From the NCBI GenBank assembly GCA_001972305.1, contig BDDD01002125.1:211254-275253 (forward strand): a DNA stretch of 64,000 nucleotides, given 5' to 3'. The stretch comes from Cephalotus follicularis (lineage: Eukaryota > Streptophyta > Magnoliopsida > Oxalidales > Cephalotaceae). The translations under genes were made by a program, and so were the position numbers. Position 1 is the stretch's first letter. Each line of letters begins with the position of its first letter. Shown here one piece after another: positions 20,227-30,920 of this stretch. Under the pieces are notes generated by a model that saw only the letters and a program-made list of their open reading frames with translations, did no database searches and was not told where the DNA came from.

Positions 20227-21360
20227 ATGGCTTCAAAGAGACGAAAGAAAATTGCAACAAGGCAACCACGGGCATCACAAAGCAACATTGACTACGATAC
20301 CAAACTCTTTCTCTCCAAGGAGAAAGAAATTAGGTATAATTTCGTGATCAACTTTGTCAAATTACATAATGAGAAGTGGTTATCTAGTGACATTTTAGTT
20401 AGTAATATTGCAATTGTTAAGTCTTGGTTAGAGGGTATGGGGTGGTTTGATTATCTATGCTCATCACACATTATATACCCTAGGCTTGCCAAACTATTTT
20501 ATGCTAATCTAGAAACCTCAACTTCTTGTGTAGCCAATTCATTTGTTCTAGGTAATCCAATTTCTATAACCCCCGAGTTAATTGCCGAAACTCTAGGGAT
20601 TCCAAATTCTGGTATTACACACTTTAACGATGTTGAAAAATTGGAGGCTATAGGAATTTGTTTAGAACGTCCGTATTTTAATCCGATCATGACCGTGACT
20701 AGTAGTCACCTTCCTATTGCCATTCGCATTATTCTTTTGCTTGTCACAAACACACTCCTCCCTAGAGAAGGCTCCCACACTCTTCCTTCCGAGCGAGACC
20801 TTAAATTCGTCGCTTGCCTCAAAAATGGGACTCTAGTGAACCTTCCCTATCTCATAATTAATCACATGTTGTCTAGACCCAACCACATCCCTTACCCTAT
20901 GCTTTTGAGTAGGATTTTTGAATCCCTTAACCTAGAAATTCACGATGATGAGCATAATGTTAAACCATCTCATAAGCAACTTATAAACAAGGACGAGCTT
21001 AGGAATTGCAATATTAGATTTGAGGATGGGTTGTGGGTGAAGCTAAAAGCTAGGGGAAGAAAACAAGTAAGGGAACAAGCTAATGTAAGAGCTGGAGGGG
21101 ATGATGAGGAAGAAGATGAGGATGATGCTCAACAGTTTGAGATGAGAGCAAATGTTGGAGCAAGCAGCAGCAGCATCAGCAGACCTACTCTGGAGTCTCT
21201 TCAGGCTAGGATGGATTTGGCCCAAGCTGACATTGACTACCTTAAAGGAAGAGTGAACCAGATTAATGAGGGTCAAGCCACTCTTATTCAGGGTCAAGCC
21301 ACTCTTATTCAAATGTTCCAGAATGCGTTTCCTCAAAACCCTCCTCCCGGATCATCTTGA
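20227..21360 (+). CDS. D extra ORF, intact, 377 codons; plant transposon-protein-like domain
   Basis: The only undamaged long gene in the window. ATG 20227 is chosen because it begins the open frame after a leader-like sequence. N-terminus: basic MASKRRKKIATRQPR (possible nuclear signal). Residues about 40-260 hold a globular domain with WLEGMGWFDYL, YPRLAKLFYANLETST, SFVLGNPISITPELIAETLG and the IPNSG motif. This pattern (YP.L...FYANL, then V.G..I....I...LG.P) is what I know from the so-called putative plant transposon protein domain found in extra ORFs and gene fragments of plant retroelements. Then come an acidic run (DDEEEDEDD), a Ser-rich hinge, and a predicted coiled coil (ESLQARMDLAQADIDYLKGR) ending in a doubled GQATLIQ. 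No signal peptide or membrane segment, so it is not an envelope protein. Function unknown; position between RNase H and 3' LTR matches the extra ORF of SIRE-type elements. Confidence 0.8.
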   Translation: MASKRRKKIATRQPRASQSNIDYDTKLFLSKEKEIRYNFVINFVKLHNEKWLSSDILVSNIAIVKSWLEGMGWFDYLCSSHIIYPRLAKLFYANLETSTSCVANSFVLGNPISITPELIAETLGIPNSGITHFNDVEKLEAIGICLERPYFNPIMTVTSSHLPIAIRIILLLVTNTLLPREGSHTLPSERDLKFVACLKNGTLVNLPYLIINHMLSRPNHIPYPMLLSRIFESLNLEIHDDEHNVKPSHKQLINKDELRNCNIRFEDGLWVKLKARGRKQVREQANVRAGGDDEEEDEDDAQQFEMRANVGASSSSISRPTLESLQARMDLAQADIDYLKGRVNQINEGQATLIQGQATLIQMFQNAFPQNPPPGSS

Positions 21361-22072
21361 GCCACATTTGCTACATTACATGTTTTTATTGTATTTTGAA
21401 CTTGAATATGTAATGTACTTTTTCGGTTGTTTATGTTATTTGCGTTGCAAAAGACAATTTAAGTTTGTTTATGTACTTGACGCTTTCGGTTAATGAAAAT
21501 GTTTTTAGCTCTTTAGTGTCTTGTATTGAATGAATATGGATTATGTTTTTGCTTGTACTTTGTTGATATTTACTTTCGTTTAAATTGAATATATATGCAA
21601 ATGTTGAGGGGGAGCTCTTCTATCCATGCTTTGGTTGACGGGGAGTTTCCGTTTCTCTTTTTGTTGTTTGACAAAAAGGGGGAGAAATAACTAGTTGCAT
21701 AAATGTTTTGAAAGTTACATTTGGGGGAGAAATATATATGTTTTGCATTTGGGGGAAAATGTTTGGAATGTTGAAATGATTACACTTGCATTTGGAAAGT
21801 TGCATAATATAAATGTTTTGCATTTGTAAATGCTAGGATGAATTGAAGTTGCACTGCATTGCATTTGTAAAATGCTATGTTGTTAAAGTTGCATATTTTG
21901 TTGAAAATAGATATTCATTGAAAATCTAATGGTAAGGAAGTGTATGTTGATATGCCTTATGCAATGGTTATGACACAATTGATAATATTGAACTTTGGAA
22001 GTTAAAAATGGTTAGTTTGTCAAGAATTTATGCAAATGAGCATGTTTTGTCAATCATCAAAAAGGGGGAGAT
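21361..22072 (+). other. D 3' untranslated region with repeated polypurine tracts
   Basis: No ORF of note. Tracts of the form gggggag recur at about 21609, 21680, 21724 and 22065, and tgttttgcattt units repeat between 21700 and 21880. The last tract (aaaaagggggagat, 22059-22072) directly precedes the 3' LTR and is the functional polypurine tract. The earlier ones are extra tracts seen in SIRE-type elements. Confidence 0.7.
22059..22072 (+). promoter_or_regulatory. D polypurine tract
   Basis: aaaaagggggagat just before TGTTGGCC of the 3' LTR. It primes plus-strand DNA synthesis. The purine run is complete. Confidence 0.9.
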
Positions 22073-23313
22073 TGTTGGCCTATGCCACCCCGTTAATTGT
22101 CTAAACATATGTTATTTCGATGATTAACAAACATATAATACTTGTATGCATAATTCTATGATCTATCACTTCATATACTCACTTGATCTTGTGTCCAAAG
22201 TGTGCAAAACGCTATTTCTGCAGGTACAGGGCAATCCAGCCAACTGCCAAGGTTGGGCAGCCGACTGCCAAGGATGAGTAGTCGACTTCCATGGGTTGAG
22301 TACCCGACTGGTTCTTCAAGCAACTCCAGGAACTGCAGGCCAGCCGACTGCCATAGGGGAGAAGTCGACTGCTAGGACAAGACAGCCGATTGCCAAGGAG
22401 GCCCAGTCGACTGCCAAGGGTAACAATTTCAGGCAGTAGCTTCTGTATCTTCACAACACCTCATCCAGCCGACTGAAGCAGGGCACCAGTCGACTGCCAG
22501 GGGCAACCAGTCGACTGCCAAGAAATCCAGCCGACTGCCACCAATTGTGCAACATTTGGCAGTAGCTTATGGAAGTCCAATTTCAGCTCAACCAGCCGAC
22601 TGGAACAGAGCACCAGCCGACTGCCAGGCTCCACTAGCCGACTGCCCAGAGGAAGCAACCGACTGCCTCCATCTAACGGCTATATTTGAAATACGCGCCA
22701 TCAACTCCAGCTGACTGCCCAAGGAATCCAACCGACTGGATTGTAACAGAACTTCAAAAATAGATCCGTTGGAGCACTTGTTTATAAGCTGAAGTGGAGC
22801 ATTCTTGACGTGACTTCTTGCAATCAAAGTGAACATTCATTCTAGCTAACTGAAGCACAATTCCAAGCACTCAAAACATCAAAAGAGATCATATCAAAGC
22901 TATCCCTCACATTACTAAGCCTTTACATTTCACACTTTCTATTACTAAGAGCTTTGTGAGAATTGAGCTAAATTGTAAACAAATTCGTTGTGAATTTGTA
23001 ACTCTTTCAAACACATTCATTCACATATAAACAAGAGAGGTTGTCTCTTGTATTGCTCGGTTGGAGCAAACTTGTATTCGCTTGGTTGGAGCGAAGGTCG
23101 TTGAAGCTCGGTTGGAGTTTCAAGCCTGGATTGGGGCATACTAGTGAAATACTCGAGGGGAGGCCTTGGGGAGTGGACGTAGGCAGTTTGCCGAACCACA
23201 CTATATTCGTTTGCATCTCTCTCAACCCTACACTCTTTAATTTCTGCAATTGTGTGATTGTGTTTAAATTGTTTCTAGTATATTTGCTAGTTATTTTTTA
23301 AAAGTCTATTCAC
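22073..23313 (+). repeat. D 3' LTR, truncated just before the C-run
   Basis: Starts TGTTGGCCTATGCC at 22073 and follows the 5' LTR closely, including the CAGTCGACTGCC array (22230-22740). It stops at ...gtctattcac (23313). In the 5' LTR the same words are followed by 19 C and then tctagacttcctaca. Those last 34 bases are absent here, and A gag sequence starts immediately. Confidence 0.93.
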
Positions 23314-23773
23314 GCTGGATAGGCACATGCCCTATCTAGTTGAGGGAGAGTTAAGGAAGATAAGGAGATTCTTGAAGGGTTTGAGGCCAGACATCAAGTC
23401 CAGGCTGGTGGTACTATAGTTGACTTCCTTTGTTGATGTTATAGAGAAAGCAAGGATTCTGGAGGCAGATGCAAATGAGAGAAGGATGGAAAGATCCCGT
23501 AATACCCAATCAAGATCCGCTTACTCACAAGGGCAAGGAAGTAATAATCCTACTGGGTCAATAAAGTCTAGTAACAAGGGGCAAGGAGGTTCTCAATGAA
23601 ATACTTCTCATTCAAGGACTCCAAATCGAAGTGGCCAATAGGGTTCAGGAGTGTATTCTTTTTGTGGTCTCTCGAACCATAATGAAAGTGTTTGTTGGAA
23701 GAAAATGGGGAAGTGTTTTAAGTGTGGCTCACAAGAGCATATGCTGAAGGATTGTCAGATGGTGAAGGAGTAG
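23314..23773 (+). pseudogene. A gag, C-terminal part with knuckles
   Basis: Continues A gag after element [32 protein letters not shown]-stop, then ILEADANERRMERSR, a Ser/Gly/Gln-rich spacer with a stop at 23599, and the knuckles. The first reads SFCGLSNHNESVC (first Cys lost), the second CFKCGSQEHMLKDC (CX2CX4HX4C, intact). About 40 bases at its start correspond to the same codons present before D (14100-14140) but with several differences. Confidence 0.85.
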
Positions 23774-24625
23774 ATGCAAAGGGGTGCCAGAGCTAGTGGT
23801 AGTGGTGCGGTTGGTCCTTCTCGCAGGGATACCGGAAAAGGGATTGTGAAAGGTAGGGTATATACCTTATCTAGGGATGATGTGCCAGAATCTGCTTCTG
23901 TTGTGGGAGGTACCATTTTCATATATGTTATATTAGCTCGTGTCTTGATTGATCCGGGCGCTACACACTCATTTATTGCATCACATTTTCTATGCAATAT
24001 GCATTGTATGACTGATTGTTTCCCTTATGTGCTGGAGGTGAATACTCCAGCTGTTGGTTATTCGATAACTGATACTGTAGTGAAGGATTGCGAGATCACG
24101 ATAGCTGGGGTGCAGTTACTCACTGATTTGATTGTGTTGCCAATCCAAGATTTTGATATTATCCTAGGAATGGAGTGGCTCTATGCCCATCGATCTTGTG
24201 TTGATTGCTACAACAAGGAAGCAACCTTTCATCTATCGAATGGAGTTGTGTTCAAATTCATGGGTGAGAAGTTGACTTCTACTCTGATTATTTCATATAC
24301 TCGAGTACAGAGATATCTCAAAAAGGGATGTGAAGGTTATTTGGCGTATGTAATTGATCATACGAAAGGTACGCCTACTCTGGAACAAGTTCCCGTTGCT
24401 TGCAATTTTCCTGATGTATTTCCAGATGTTCTTGTTTCGTTACCACCAGAGAGAGATATGGAGTTTAGTATTGAGTTGTTACGAGGAATGGCTCCTATTT
24501 CTAAAGCTCCATATCGTATGGCTCCTGCTGAATTGAAGGAGTTAAAGGTGCAGTTGCAAGACTATCTTGACAAGGGGTTTATTAGACTGAGTGTATCACA
24601 ATGGGAGCGTCGGTCTTGTTTGTGA
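23774..24625 (+). pseudogene. A protease and start of reverse transcriptase
   Basis: Reads [20 protein letters not shown], then VLIDPGATHSFIASHF (DPGATHS is the usual form of the protease site in this lineage), [20 protein letters not shown] and the VDC block, then VFPDVLVSLPPERDMEFSIE and [14 protein letters not shown] up to [18 protein letters not shown]. The last few residues are out of frame: a base is lost near 24602 in [14 protein letters not shown]. This is a decayed copy; ATG 23774 is internal and not a true start. Confidence 0.9.
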
Positions 24626-25023
24626 AAAAGAAGGACGGGTCCATGCGGTTGTGCATTGACTATAGGTTGTTGAATCAAGTGACAGTGAAGAACAAGTATC
24701 ATCTTCCACATATCGAGGAGTTGTTCGATCAATTGCAAGGCTCAGTTGAGGATCCATGAAGGTGACACTGAGAAGACTGCTTTTTGAACCAGATACGGCA
24801 CTATGAATTTCTAATACTACCGTTTGGTTTGACTGATGCCCCTACAGCTTTTATGTGTCTGATGAACAGAGTGTTTCAGCGCTATCTCGATCAGTTCATT
24901 ATTGTATTCTTAGATGACGTTCTGATTTATTCAAAGAGTATTGAGGATCACAATGAAACATCTAAGGATTGTGTTGTAGACATTGAGGAAGGAGCGGTTG
25001 TTTACCAAATTCAGTATGTGTGA
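24626..25023 (+). pseudogene. A reverse transcriptase, palm with deletion
   Basis: [20 protein letters not shown] and [12 protein letters not shown] are followed at about 24745 by a loss of roughly 45 bases that removes the [13 protein letters not shown] block with the first catalytic Asp. After a stop, the frame resumes at 24784 with [20 protein letters not shown] and the catalytic IVFLDDVLIYSK, so the LDD pair is present. A shift near 24980 ends the run. RT activity would be lost by the deletion alone. Confidence 0.88.
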
Positions 25024-25735
25024 ATTTTGGCTGAATCATGTGACTTTCCTGGGTCACATTGTGTCGAGCGAAGGGTTTTCTGTGGATCCTTCGAAGATAG
25101 AGAGTATTGTGGATTGGTCGCAGCCAAAGAATGTTACTGAGATTCGTAGCTTCTTGGGACTGGCTGGCTATTATCGAAGGTTCATTGAGGGATTCTCAAG
25201 GATTGCGAGTCCGTTGACTCGGTTAACTCAGAAGAAGTCGAGTTTCATATGGGATGATGCTTGTGAGGCAAGCTTTCAGGAGTTGAAGAGTCGGTTGATT
25301 TCAGCTCCAGTATTTGTATTACCTGAGGGTAATGAGGGTTTTACAGTTTACAGTGATGCTTCTGGGAAAGGCTTGGGATGCGTTCTCATGCAGCGTGGTC
25401 GAGTGATTGCATATGCTTTGAGGAAGTTGAAACCGTACGAGGAGAACTATCCCATCCATGATCTTGAGTTGGATGCCATAGTGTTTGCTTTGCAGAAGTG
25501 GAGACATTATCTCTATGGTGCACAATTTGAGATATTTACTGACATTAAAAGCCTGAAGTATTTGTTTTCTCAGAAAGAACTGAACATGAGACAGAGAAGG
25601 TGGGTTGAATTCTTCAAAGATTACAGCTGCAATATTCAATACCACCCAGGGAAGGCTAATGTAGTTGCTGATGCGTTGAGTCGCAAGGCTATGGTTGCTG
25701 GTGCTATGGTTTCACAGTGGGGTTATTGTGGCTAA
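24983..25735 (+). pseudogene. A RT thumb and RNase H
   Basis: Contains [40 protein letters not shown], then RNase H with [40 protein letters not shown] and [15 protein letters not shown]. The three main acidic residues remain, but the TDHKSL His is Ile. It ends [20 protein letters not shown] and [11 protein letters not shown] shift near 25720 breaks the link to integrase. The frame is otherwise open for 250 codons. Confidence 0.9.
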
Positions 25736-25739
25736 TCTT

Positions 25740-26690
25740 AGAGTGCAACCGAAACTTCTGGATTGTATTCTGACTGCCCAGTATAGTGATACCAAATTGT
25801 GGAATGTTCGGGAGAACCTAGATTCTGATTCTGAATTCTTTGTACATTCAGATGGCATACTGAGGTTCCGAGGGAGAGTATGTGTCCCAAATGATTAGGA
25901 CATAAGGAATCAACTACTATAGCAAGCTCATAAGTCACATTATGGCGTTCATTCAGGGAGTTCTAAGATGTGGCATGAATAAAGACAAACTACTGGTGGA
26001 GTGGTATGAAGAGAGACATTGTTGAGTATGTGGAAAGGTGTCTGACCTGTCAGAGAGTGAAGGCTGAGAATCAAAAGCCTACTGGATTGTTACAGTCCTT
26101 ACCAGTGGTTGAGTGGAAGTGGGAGCATGTGGCCATGGACTTCGTGTCGGCTTTGCCGAGGTTACAGAATGGTCGTGAAGTAGGGTGGGTTGTAGTGGAC
26201 AGACTCACCAAGTCTGCTCACTTTCTTCCGATGAACATGATATATTCCATCGAGAAGCTGGCTCGATTATACATATGGGAGATAGTGAAGTTGCATGGAG
26301 TGCCCGTCAGCATCGTTTGTGACCATGATGCAAGGTTTACTTCTAGGTTTTGGAAGAAGTTTCAAGCAGCGATGGGAACAACTCTGAATTTATGTACCAC
26401 ATTTCACCCCCAGACTGATGGACAGTAGGAGCGCACTATTCAGACGCTTGAGGATATGCTCTGGGATTGTGTTGTTGACTTTGCTGGGAGTTAGGAGGAT
26501 CACATTTCACTCATTGAATTCTCTTACAACAACTGCTATCATTCTAGCATTGGGATGGCTCCTTATGAAGCCTTGTGTGGAAGGAAGTGTCGATCTCCTG
26601 TATGCTGGGATGAAGTGGGTGAAAGGCAAGTGTTGGGACCTGATCTTGTCCAATAGACCTCTAATAAGGTCGAAATTATCAGGAAGAGAT
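25740..26690 (+). pseudogene. A integrase zinc finger and catalytic core
   Basis: The linker region (25695-25898) stops at 25897. From 26006 the finger end reads [20 protein letters not shown], then WKWEHVAMDFVSALPRLQNG (first Asp), [12 protein letters not shown], and [20 protein letters not shown] (second Asp). The third site reads FHPQTDGQ-stop-ERTIQT, so a stop at 26426-26428 lies directly before the catalytic Glu. After that come several stops and shifts within EDHISLIEF and KCRSPVCWDEVGER up to 26690. Confidence 0.88.
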
Positions 26691-27178
26691 TGGCTGCTTC
26701 ACAAGATTTGCAGAAGAGCTATGCCGACAAAAGGAGAAGGAAGTTGGAGTTTGAGAAGGGAGATCATGGGTTTTTTAGAATCTCACCTTCGAAGGGTATA
26801 CACAGGTTTGGCGTGAGAGGGAAATTATCTCTACAGTATGTTGGACCGTATGAGATACTGGATAGAGTTGGGGAAGTTGCGTACCAGATAGCACTGCCGC
26901 CCAACTTATCGAATGTACACAACGTATTCCATGTTTCTATGCTACGGAAATACGTGCCTGATCCTTCTCACATATTGAGCTATGACCCTCGTTTTATCAG
27001 TGATGACCTGTCGTATGAAGAAAGGCCAGTGAAGATCCTGGATAGGAAGGAGAAAGTTTTGAGGAATAAGACTATTCCTATTGTGAAGGTATTGTGGAAG
27101 TTTCACGGGGCTGAAGAAGCTACTTGGGAACGTGAAGCTGATATGATAGAGACATTTCCTCACTTGTTGGGAATGTAA
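26690..27178 (+). pseudogene. A integrase C-terminus with GPY motif and chromodomain-like end
   Basis: Open for 162 codons: KRRRKLEFEKGDHGFFRISP, SLQYVGPYEILDRVGEVAYQ (the GPF/Y module), then LPPNLSNVHNVFHVSMLRKY, and the chromodomain-like tail VKILDRKEKVLRNKTIPIVK, VLWKFHGAEEATWEREADMI. Tails of this form are found in Tekay/Del chromoviruses and are thought to steer insertion to chromatin marks. The stop is at 27176-27178, about 40 bases before the 3' LTR. Confidence 0.9.
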
Positions 27179-27205
27179 AGCTAAATTCGGGGATAAATTT
27201 TCCGT

Positions 27206-27218
27206 AAGGACAGGAGAA
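27206..27218 (+). promoter_or_regulatory. A polypurine tract
   Basis: aaggacaggagaa immediately before TGTAATGACCGC of the 3' LTR; one C interrupts the purine run. The upstream text attcggggataaattttccg is the same conserved block seen before the C 3' LTR. Confidence 0.8.
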
Positions 27219-28161
27219 TGTAATGACCGCAATTTCATTTCGATGTATAATGTATAATTCATGAATAAAATTATACATTGATCTGAGATTGTTTGCTAAT
27301 CATTCTTTTAATCAGCTTATTGAGTGGATATTGAAGCGATATAAGTCTAAGTGTTGAATGTAAAGGATTCAGGGCACTTGCGCGTCAACGCCATAGATTG
27401 ACGTCAACGCCAAGTAATACTGAAACATGCTAAAGGCTTTTTGCCTTGAGGCATTGACGCCATGCGAGGACGTTAACGTCCATTGCTGGTGAACTTAAGG
27501 GGATAACCGTTATCGCGACTAAGGGGAGCTTGTTAACGCCAAGGCATGAAGTCAACGCGTCGACGCCCAACGTTGACATTGATGCCAAAACTATCGGCAG
27601 AGTAAGTTAAACAAGGACATAAGACGGGTGAGGAACAAAAGTGTGAGACTCACACTTCCCCATGTGCTCTGTGTTGACAGATGTGTGACAGAGGCGATTG
27701 ATGGAGGTCACATCGACATGCCATCCCTGCCATGCCACGAGGAAGGAGAGAGAGAGGTGAAGACTGCATTAAAGCTCCTCTCCTTTTCTCCGAACCTCAT
27801 ACCAGTGAAAGGAAGAGAGAGTGAGGGAGATGTTCCCCCTTTTTGAGCCGTGCGAAGAAGCTTGAGGATCAGAGATTAGAACCTGGGCTTGGAGTGATTG
27901 AACCGGATCTTGAAGCTTTGAGAAGCTGAGGATCGGATTAGAGCTTAAAGAAGTGGGCTTTCGATTCCTAATTTGGAATAGAAGGTAGGTAGTAGGATTT
28001 ATGACATGTTTTTGAAAATATGGTATGTATATTGTGTTATGGTGATTGTGAATGCTTGCATGTTGATCCTAAGTGTTGAATCCATGCTTGCTTGAGGTGA
28101 TTATTGACTGAATGTCTTGCTGCATTTTATTTACGTCGACGCCTAAGTGAATGACGTTGAC
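27219..28161 (+). repeat. A 3' LTR, first part
   Basis: Starts TGTAATGACCGCAATTTC at 27219 and matches the A 5' LTR from 27268 on. It is interrupted after ...gacgttgac (28161) by element C. The last five bases, ttgac (28157-28161), are the target duplication, found again at 47119-47123 where the LTR resumes. Confidence 0.95.
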
Positions 28162-28166
28162 TGTAA
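28162..28166 (+). repeat. First five bases of the C 5' LTR, left of element B
   Basis: tgtaa between the A target site (ttgac) and the B LTR end (tgtcacaccc). The C 3' LTR begins TGTAATAACCGC, and the C 5' LTR resumes at 37846 with ccgcaaattc. The five bases are therefore read as the start of the C 5' LTR, split off by B. Short, so inferred mainly from position. Confidence 0.65.
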
Positions 28167-30875
28167 TGTCACACCCCTCTTTTCCACGACAAGACAACAA
28201 ATAAAGTGGTAAGGCAATCAACACAAGATAATTCAGCTCATGCGATAAAACGAATAAATAAAAACCGTCAGTAGCGGAAGAAATAACTCAAATAGGCTGA
28301 ATTCCAACATGCATCACGCATCCCATACTACGTGATGCCCAACAAGTTTATAAATAAACCCAACATAAATGTCGATTGCCCAAAACGGAGCGTGAAATAA
28401 TACAGTACGAGATAACAAAATATCATTTGTTACAAAATCCGAATAACATGATCAATGTTCAATAACCCAAATACATAAATAAGAGAGATAACAAAGTCTT
28501 CTCTTTAAGTCTCCATGCATGCTCCATATCATATCCACTCCATCAATCTGTTACAGTAGGGGTTAGCCTTTGTCCTCACTCGGCTAAGTGAATAAACCCA
28601 TAAATACAGTTCGAGTCATATGATAATGAGTATCATGAATGAATGAATGCATTATGATGAGCCATGACATGTAATTTTCACAGTAAGTATACCTCCGTAT
28701 GTACATATAAAAATATATGCATGCTCATAGTACAAGTATAACTCGTAAGTTATATCAACACAAGCAGTAAATATGTCCTCAAAAAGGAACCAGACAAACC
28801 AATCATCATGACCGTCGCCACCTCCTAGCCCCAACGTCATGCACTCTTACTCCATCCCCGTTTGTGAACGGTTTTGGAGCAAGTCCTCCGTAAGTTGTTT
28901 AGCACGACGGCTAAACCAACAGTAAGTTACTAGCTCAGTGGCTAAGTAATCAACAAGTTATTAGCACGGCGGCTAATAATCAACATGCACAAGCATTGCA
29001 CAGTACAAGTCAAGCAATAAAATATAATTACTTGATCAAATATATTTGTTTAAAATATATTACTCCGTGCACAAGTTGTGATAAGTTATGAAACTTAAAA
29101 CAATACATTTCTCCGTCTTTGGAAATACTTCCCCAATCATTTCGAAAATATATAAAATCATATGTTGACAAATATACATTTTCATGCGCAAATGATCATA
29201 ATAATCATACAAGCTTTTCAATTGGTTAACACTTTTAGGAAGCAACCACAATGCAAATCACAGTAAAAATGCAACATATGCTCAGAATGCGTCTAGGTTC
29301 GTTCCTAGAGTCGTTTCGGGTCTAGCGGGTCTCATTCGAATGAAATTCTACTGATCAGGGGAAAAGGCGTCGATGTCTATCCTTAAGGCGTCGACGTCTT
29401 TAAACTAAGGCGTCGATCCCGTGTACAAATATTCCTAGGCGTTCTTGGACCAAAGACGTCGATGTCTTTACAAAGACGTCGATTTCTTTATGATACCAGA
29501 GAGTATTAGTTCGCGAATCTTGATTCTGGAGGGTAGAATCTGGCCTTTTAATCCTTCATGTAAACGAATCTCACTCTCTCAACGTGTAAGGCATGCTACT
29601 GGTTAACAGGAATATAACCAGAACATCATTTCATGCATAAAACATGTAAACCCAAGGGAAATTTACCAACAACAGTGAGCACTACTGTTCTGTAATACCC
29701 AGAAAAGGCGTCGATATCTATCAAAAGACATCGATGTCTTTCTCGTTTTCACACGAAGGCATCGACGTCTTCACATAGACGTTGATGTCTTTACAACCCA
29801 GAACGTCTTTTCCACAGTTTTAACACACCAAGCCATTATCAAATCCATCCTTTACACAACAAATTCACGTATTCATGTAATCGTACGTGCATGATTAACT
29901 CTGTGTATCACAGTAACACCACAACAAGTCCAGAATCACAATTCAACCATTAACATGCAATTCATCATGTTATCCATTAACTTAAAACCCAAAATGCATG
30001 TATAAATCTGTCACTTTCCCCTACCTTATTGTTCCAAGTTAGGAACTGGAAAGTCCACCTCTTTGAGTTCCCAAGTTCTAGCCACAAAAGCTCCAAGATT
30101 CTCTCAGCAACTGCTACCCACGAGTTCCAATCTCTAGCTCCAAGTAAGCTCAATAATGGTAGCTCACACACTCACTGGTTTTCCTCTCTTTACTCCCTTT
30201 GGTGTTTTAAAACGAGAGAGAGAAGTGGAGAGGGTCGTTCCTATGCAGGTGGCTTCCCCCCAACATCCTTCTCCTTACATTTACTGGGCACTCTCGTGCT
30301 ATCTCTCTCTCCGTCTTTCCAGATTCTGCACTTTTCTTTTGTTTTCTTCCCTTCTTTCTTTTGCAGGTTGCATGTGAGGATGGTATATTCCTTTGCATGT
30401 TCCATGTGAGGGGCACGTTTTGAGCATGCCTGGCAATACACCAGCATGATCAACACGTCACAATGCACATGTTAAGGCGTCTGGTAAAGCCCCCAAAGAT
30501 CCCATTGCATGTTACTCTATCAGTGAAAAACGTGACAGATGTTCTTTACAAAGGCGTCGACGACTTTCCCTAGACGTCGATGTCTTTTCCCTTTTCGTAA
30601 GAAGGTGTCGATGCCCTCTCTCAATGTCGACGTGCATACCCATGCATTCACGTGTACCTCGGTTCCCATAGGCATCAACGTCTTTCCAAAGACGTCGATG
30701 TCTTTACCCCAAAACAGTGCCATTTTAAGATTTGACATACACATTTCCTTCCTTAATCAATATTTAGGGTTTAGAGACCTCTTTTGAGTTTGAAACTTCA
30801 ACATTCTTATTAATTCAAGTTTAAGATTACATCATAAATCGAAATATTACATTCAGGAAAATACCGGGCGTTACA
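28167..30875 (-). repeat. B 3' LTR
   Basis: On the minus strand it runs from TGTAACGCCCGG (at 30875) to ...GGGGTGTGACA (at 28167), 2709 bases. It matches 35549-37843, which lacks about 300 bases found here near 28660-28935 and a smaller block near 30600-30660. It carries AAAGACRTCGATGTCTTT-type palindromes at 29360-29480, 29705-29800 and 30545-30705, and the stem-loop box at 28563-28587. Confidence 0.95.
29360..29800 (-). repeat. 18-base ATCGAT/GTCGAT palindromes in the B LTR
   Basis: Units gacgtcgatgtcttt and aaggcgtcgatgtct repeat here and at 30545-30705. One unit, AAAGACATCGATGTCTTT (29724-29741), is a perfect 18-base palindrome, and it is also found in the B 5' LTR (36833-36850). Others have GTCGAT at the centre and are one base off perfect symmetry. 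Role unknown. Confidence 0.85.
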
Positions 30876-30890
30876 TCGAGCCCTCCTTCA
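30876..30890 (-). promoter_or_regulatory. B polypurine tract
   Basis: On the minus strand TGAAGGAGGGCTCGA directly precedes the TGTAACGCCCGG start of the 3' LTR. The run is purine-rich with a short CTC interruption. Confidence 0.8.
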
Positions 30891-30920
30891 AGAAATTTCA
30901 TCCCCGGAATTAACACAATA

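Larger units (their letters stand above)
14141..23313 (+). mobile_element. Element D: SIRE/Maximus-type Ty1 element inserted in A gag
   Basis: Complete order: 5' LTR, primer site, gag, protease, integrase, RT, RNase H, an extra ORF, several polypurine tracts, 3' LTR. The long leaderless spacer, the aaaaagggggagattg polypurine tract and the extra ORF after RNase H are typical of the SIRE/Maximus lineage. The target is A gag. The left flank ends aagga; the right flank does not repeat this cleanly, because the last 80 or so LTR bases are missing and about 40 bases of gag are present twice in diverged form. Confidence 0.92.

Noticed and set aside
20227-21360. Extra ORF of D as an envelope gene
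   Set aside because: No signal peptide or membrane-spanning segment can be seen, and the domain motifs fit the plant transposon-protein type instead.
30029-30409. 126-codon plus-strand ORF with hydrophobic stretch
   Set aside because: Lies in the B 3' LTR, is repeated in altered form at 37231-37533, and is antisense to the element. No domain; chance ORF in an LTR.
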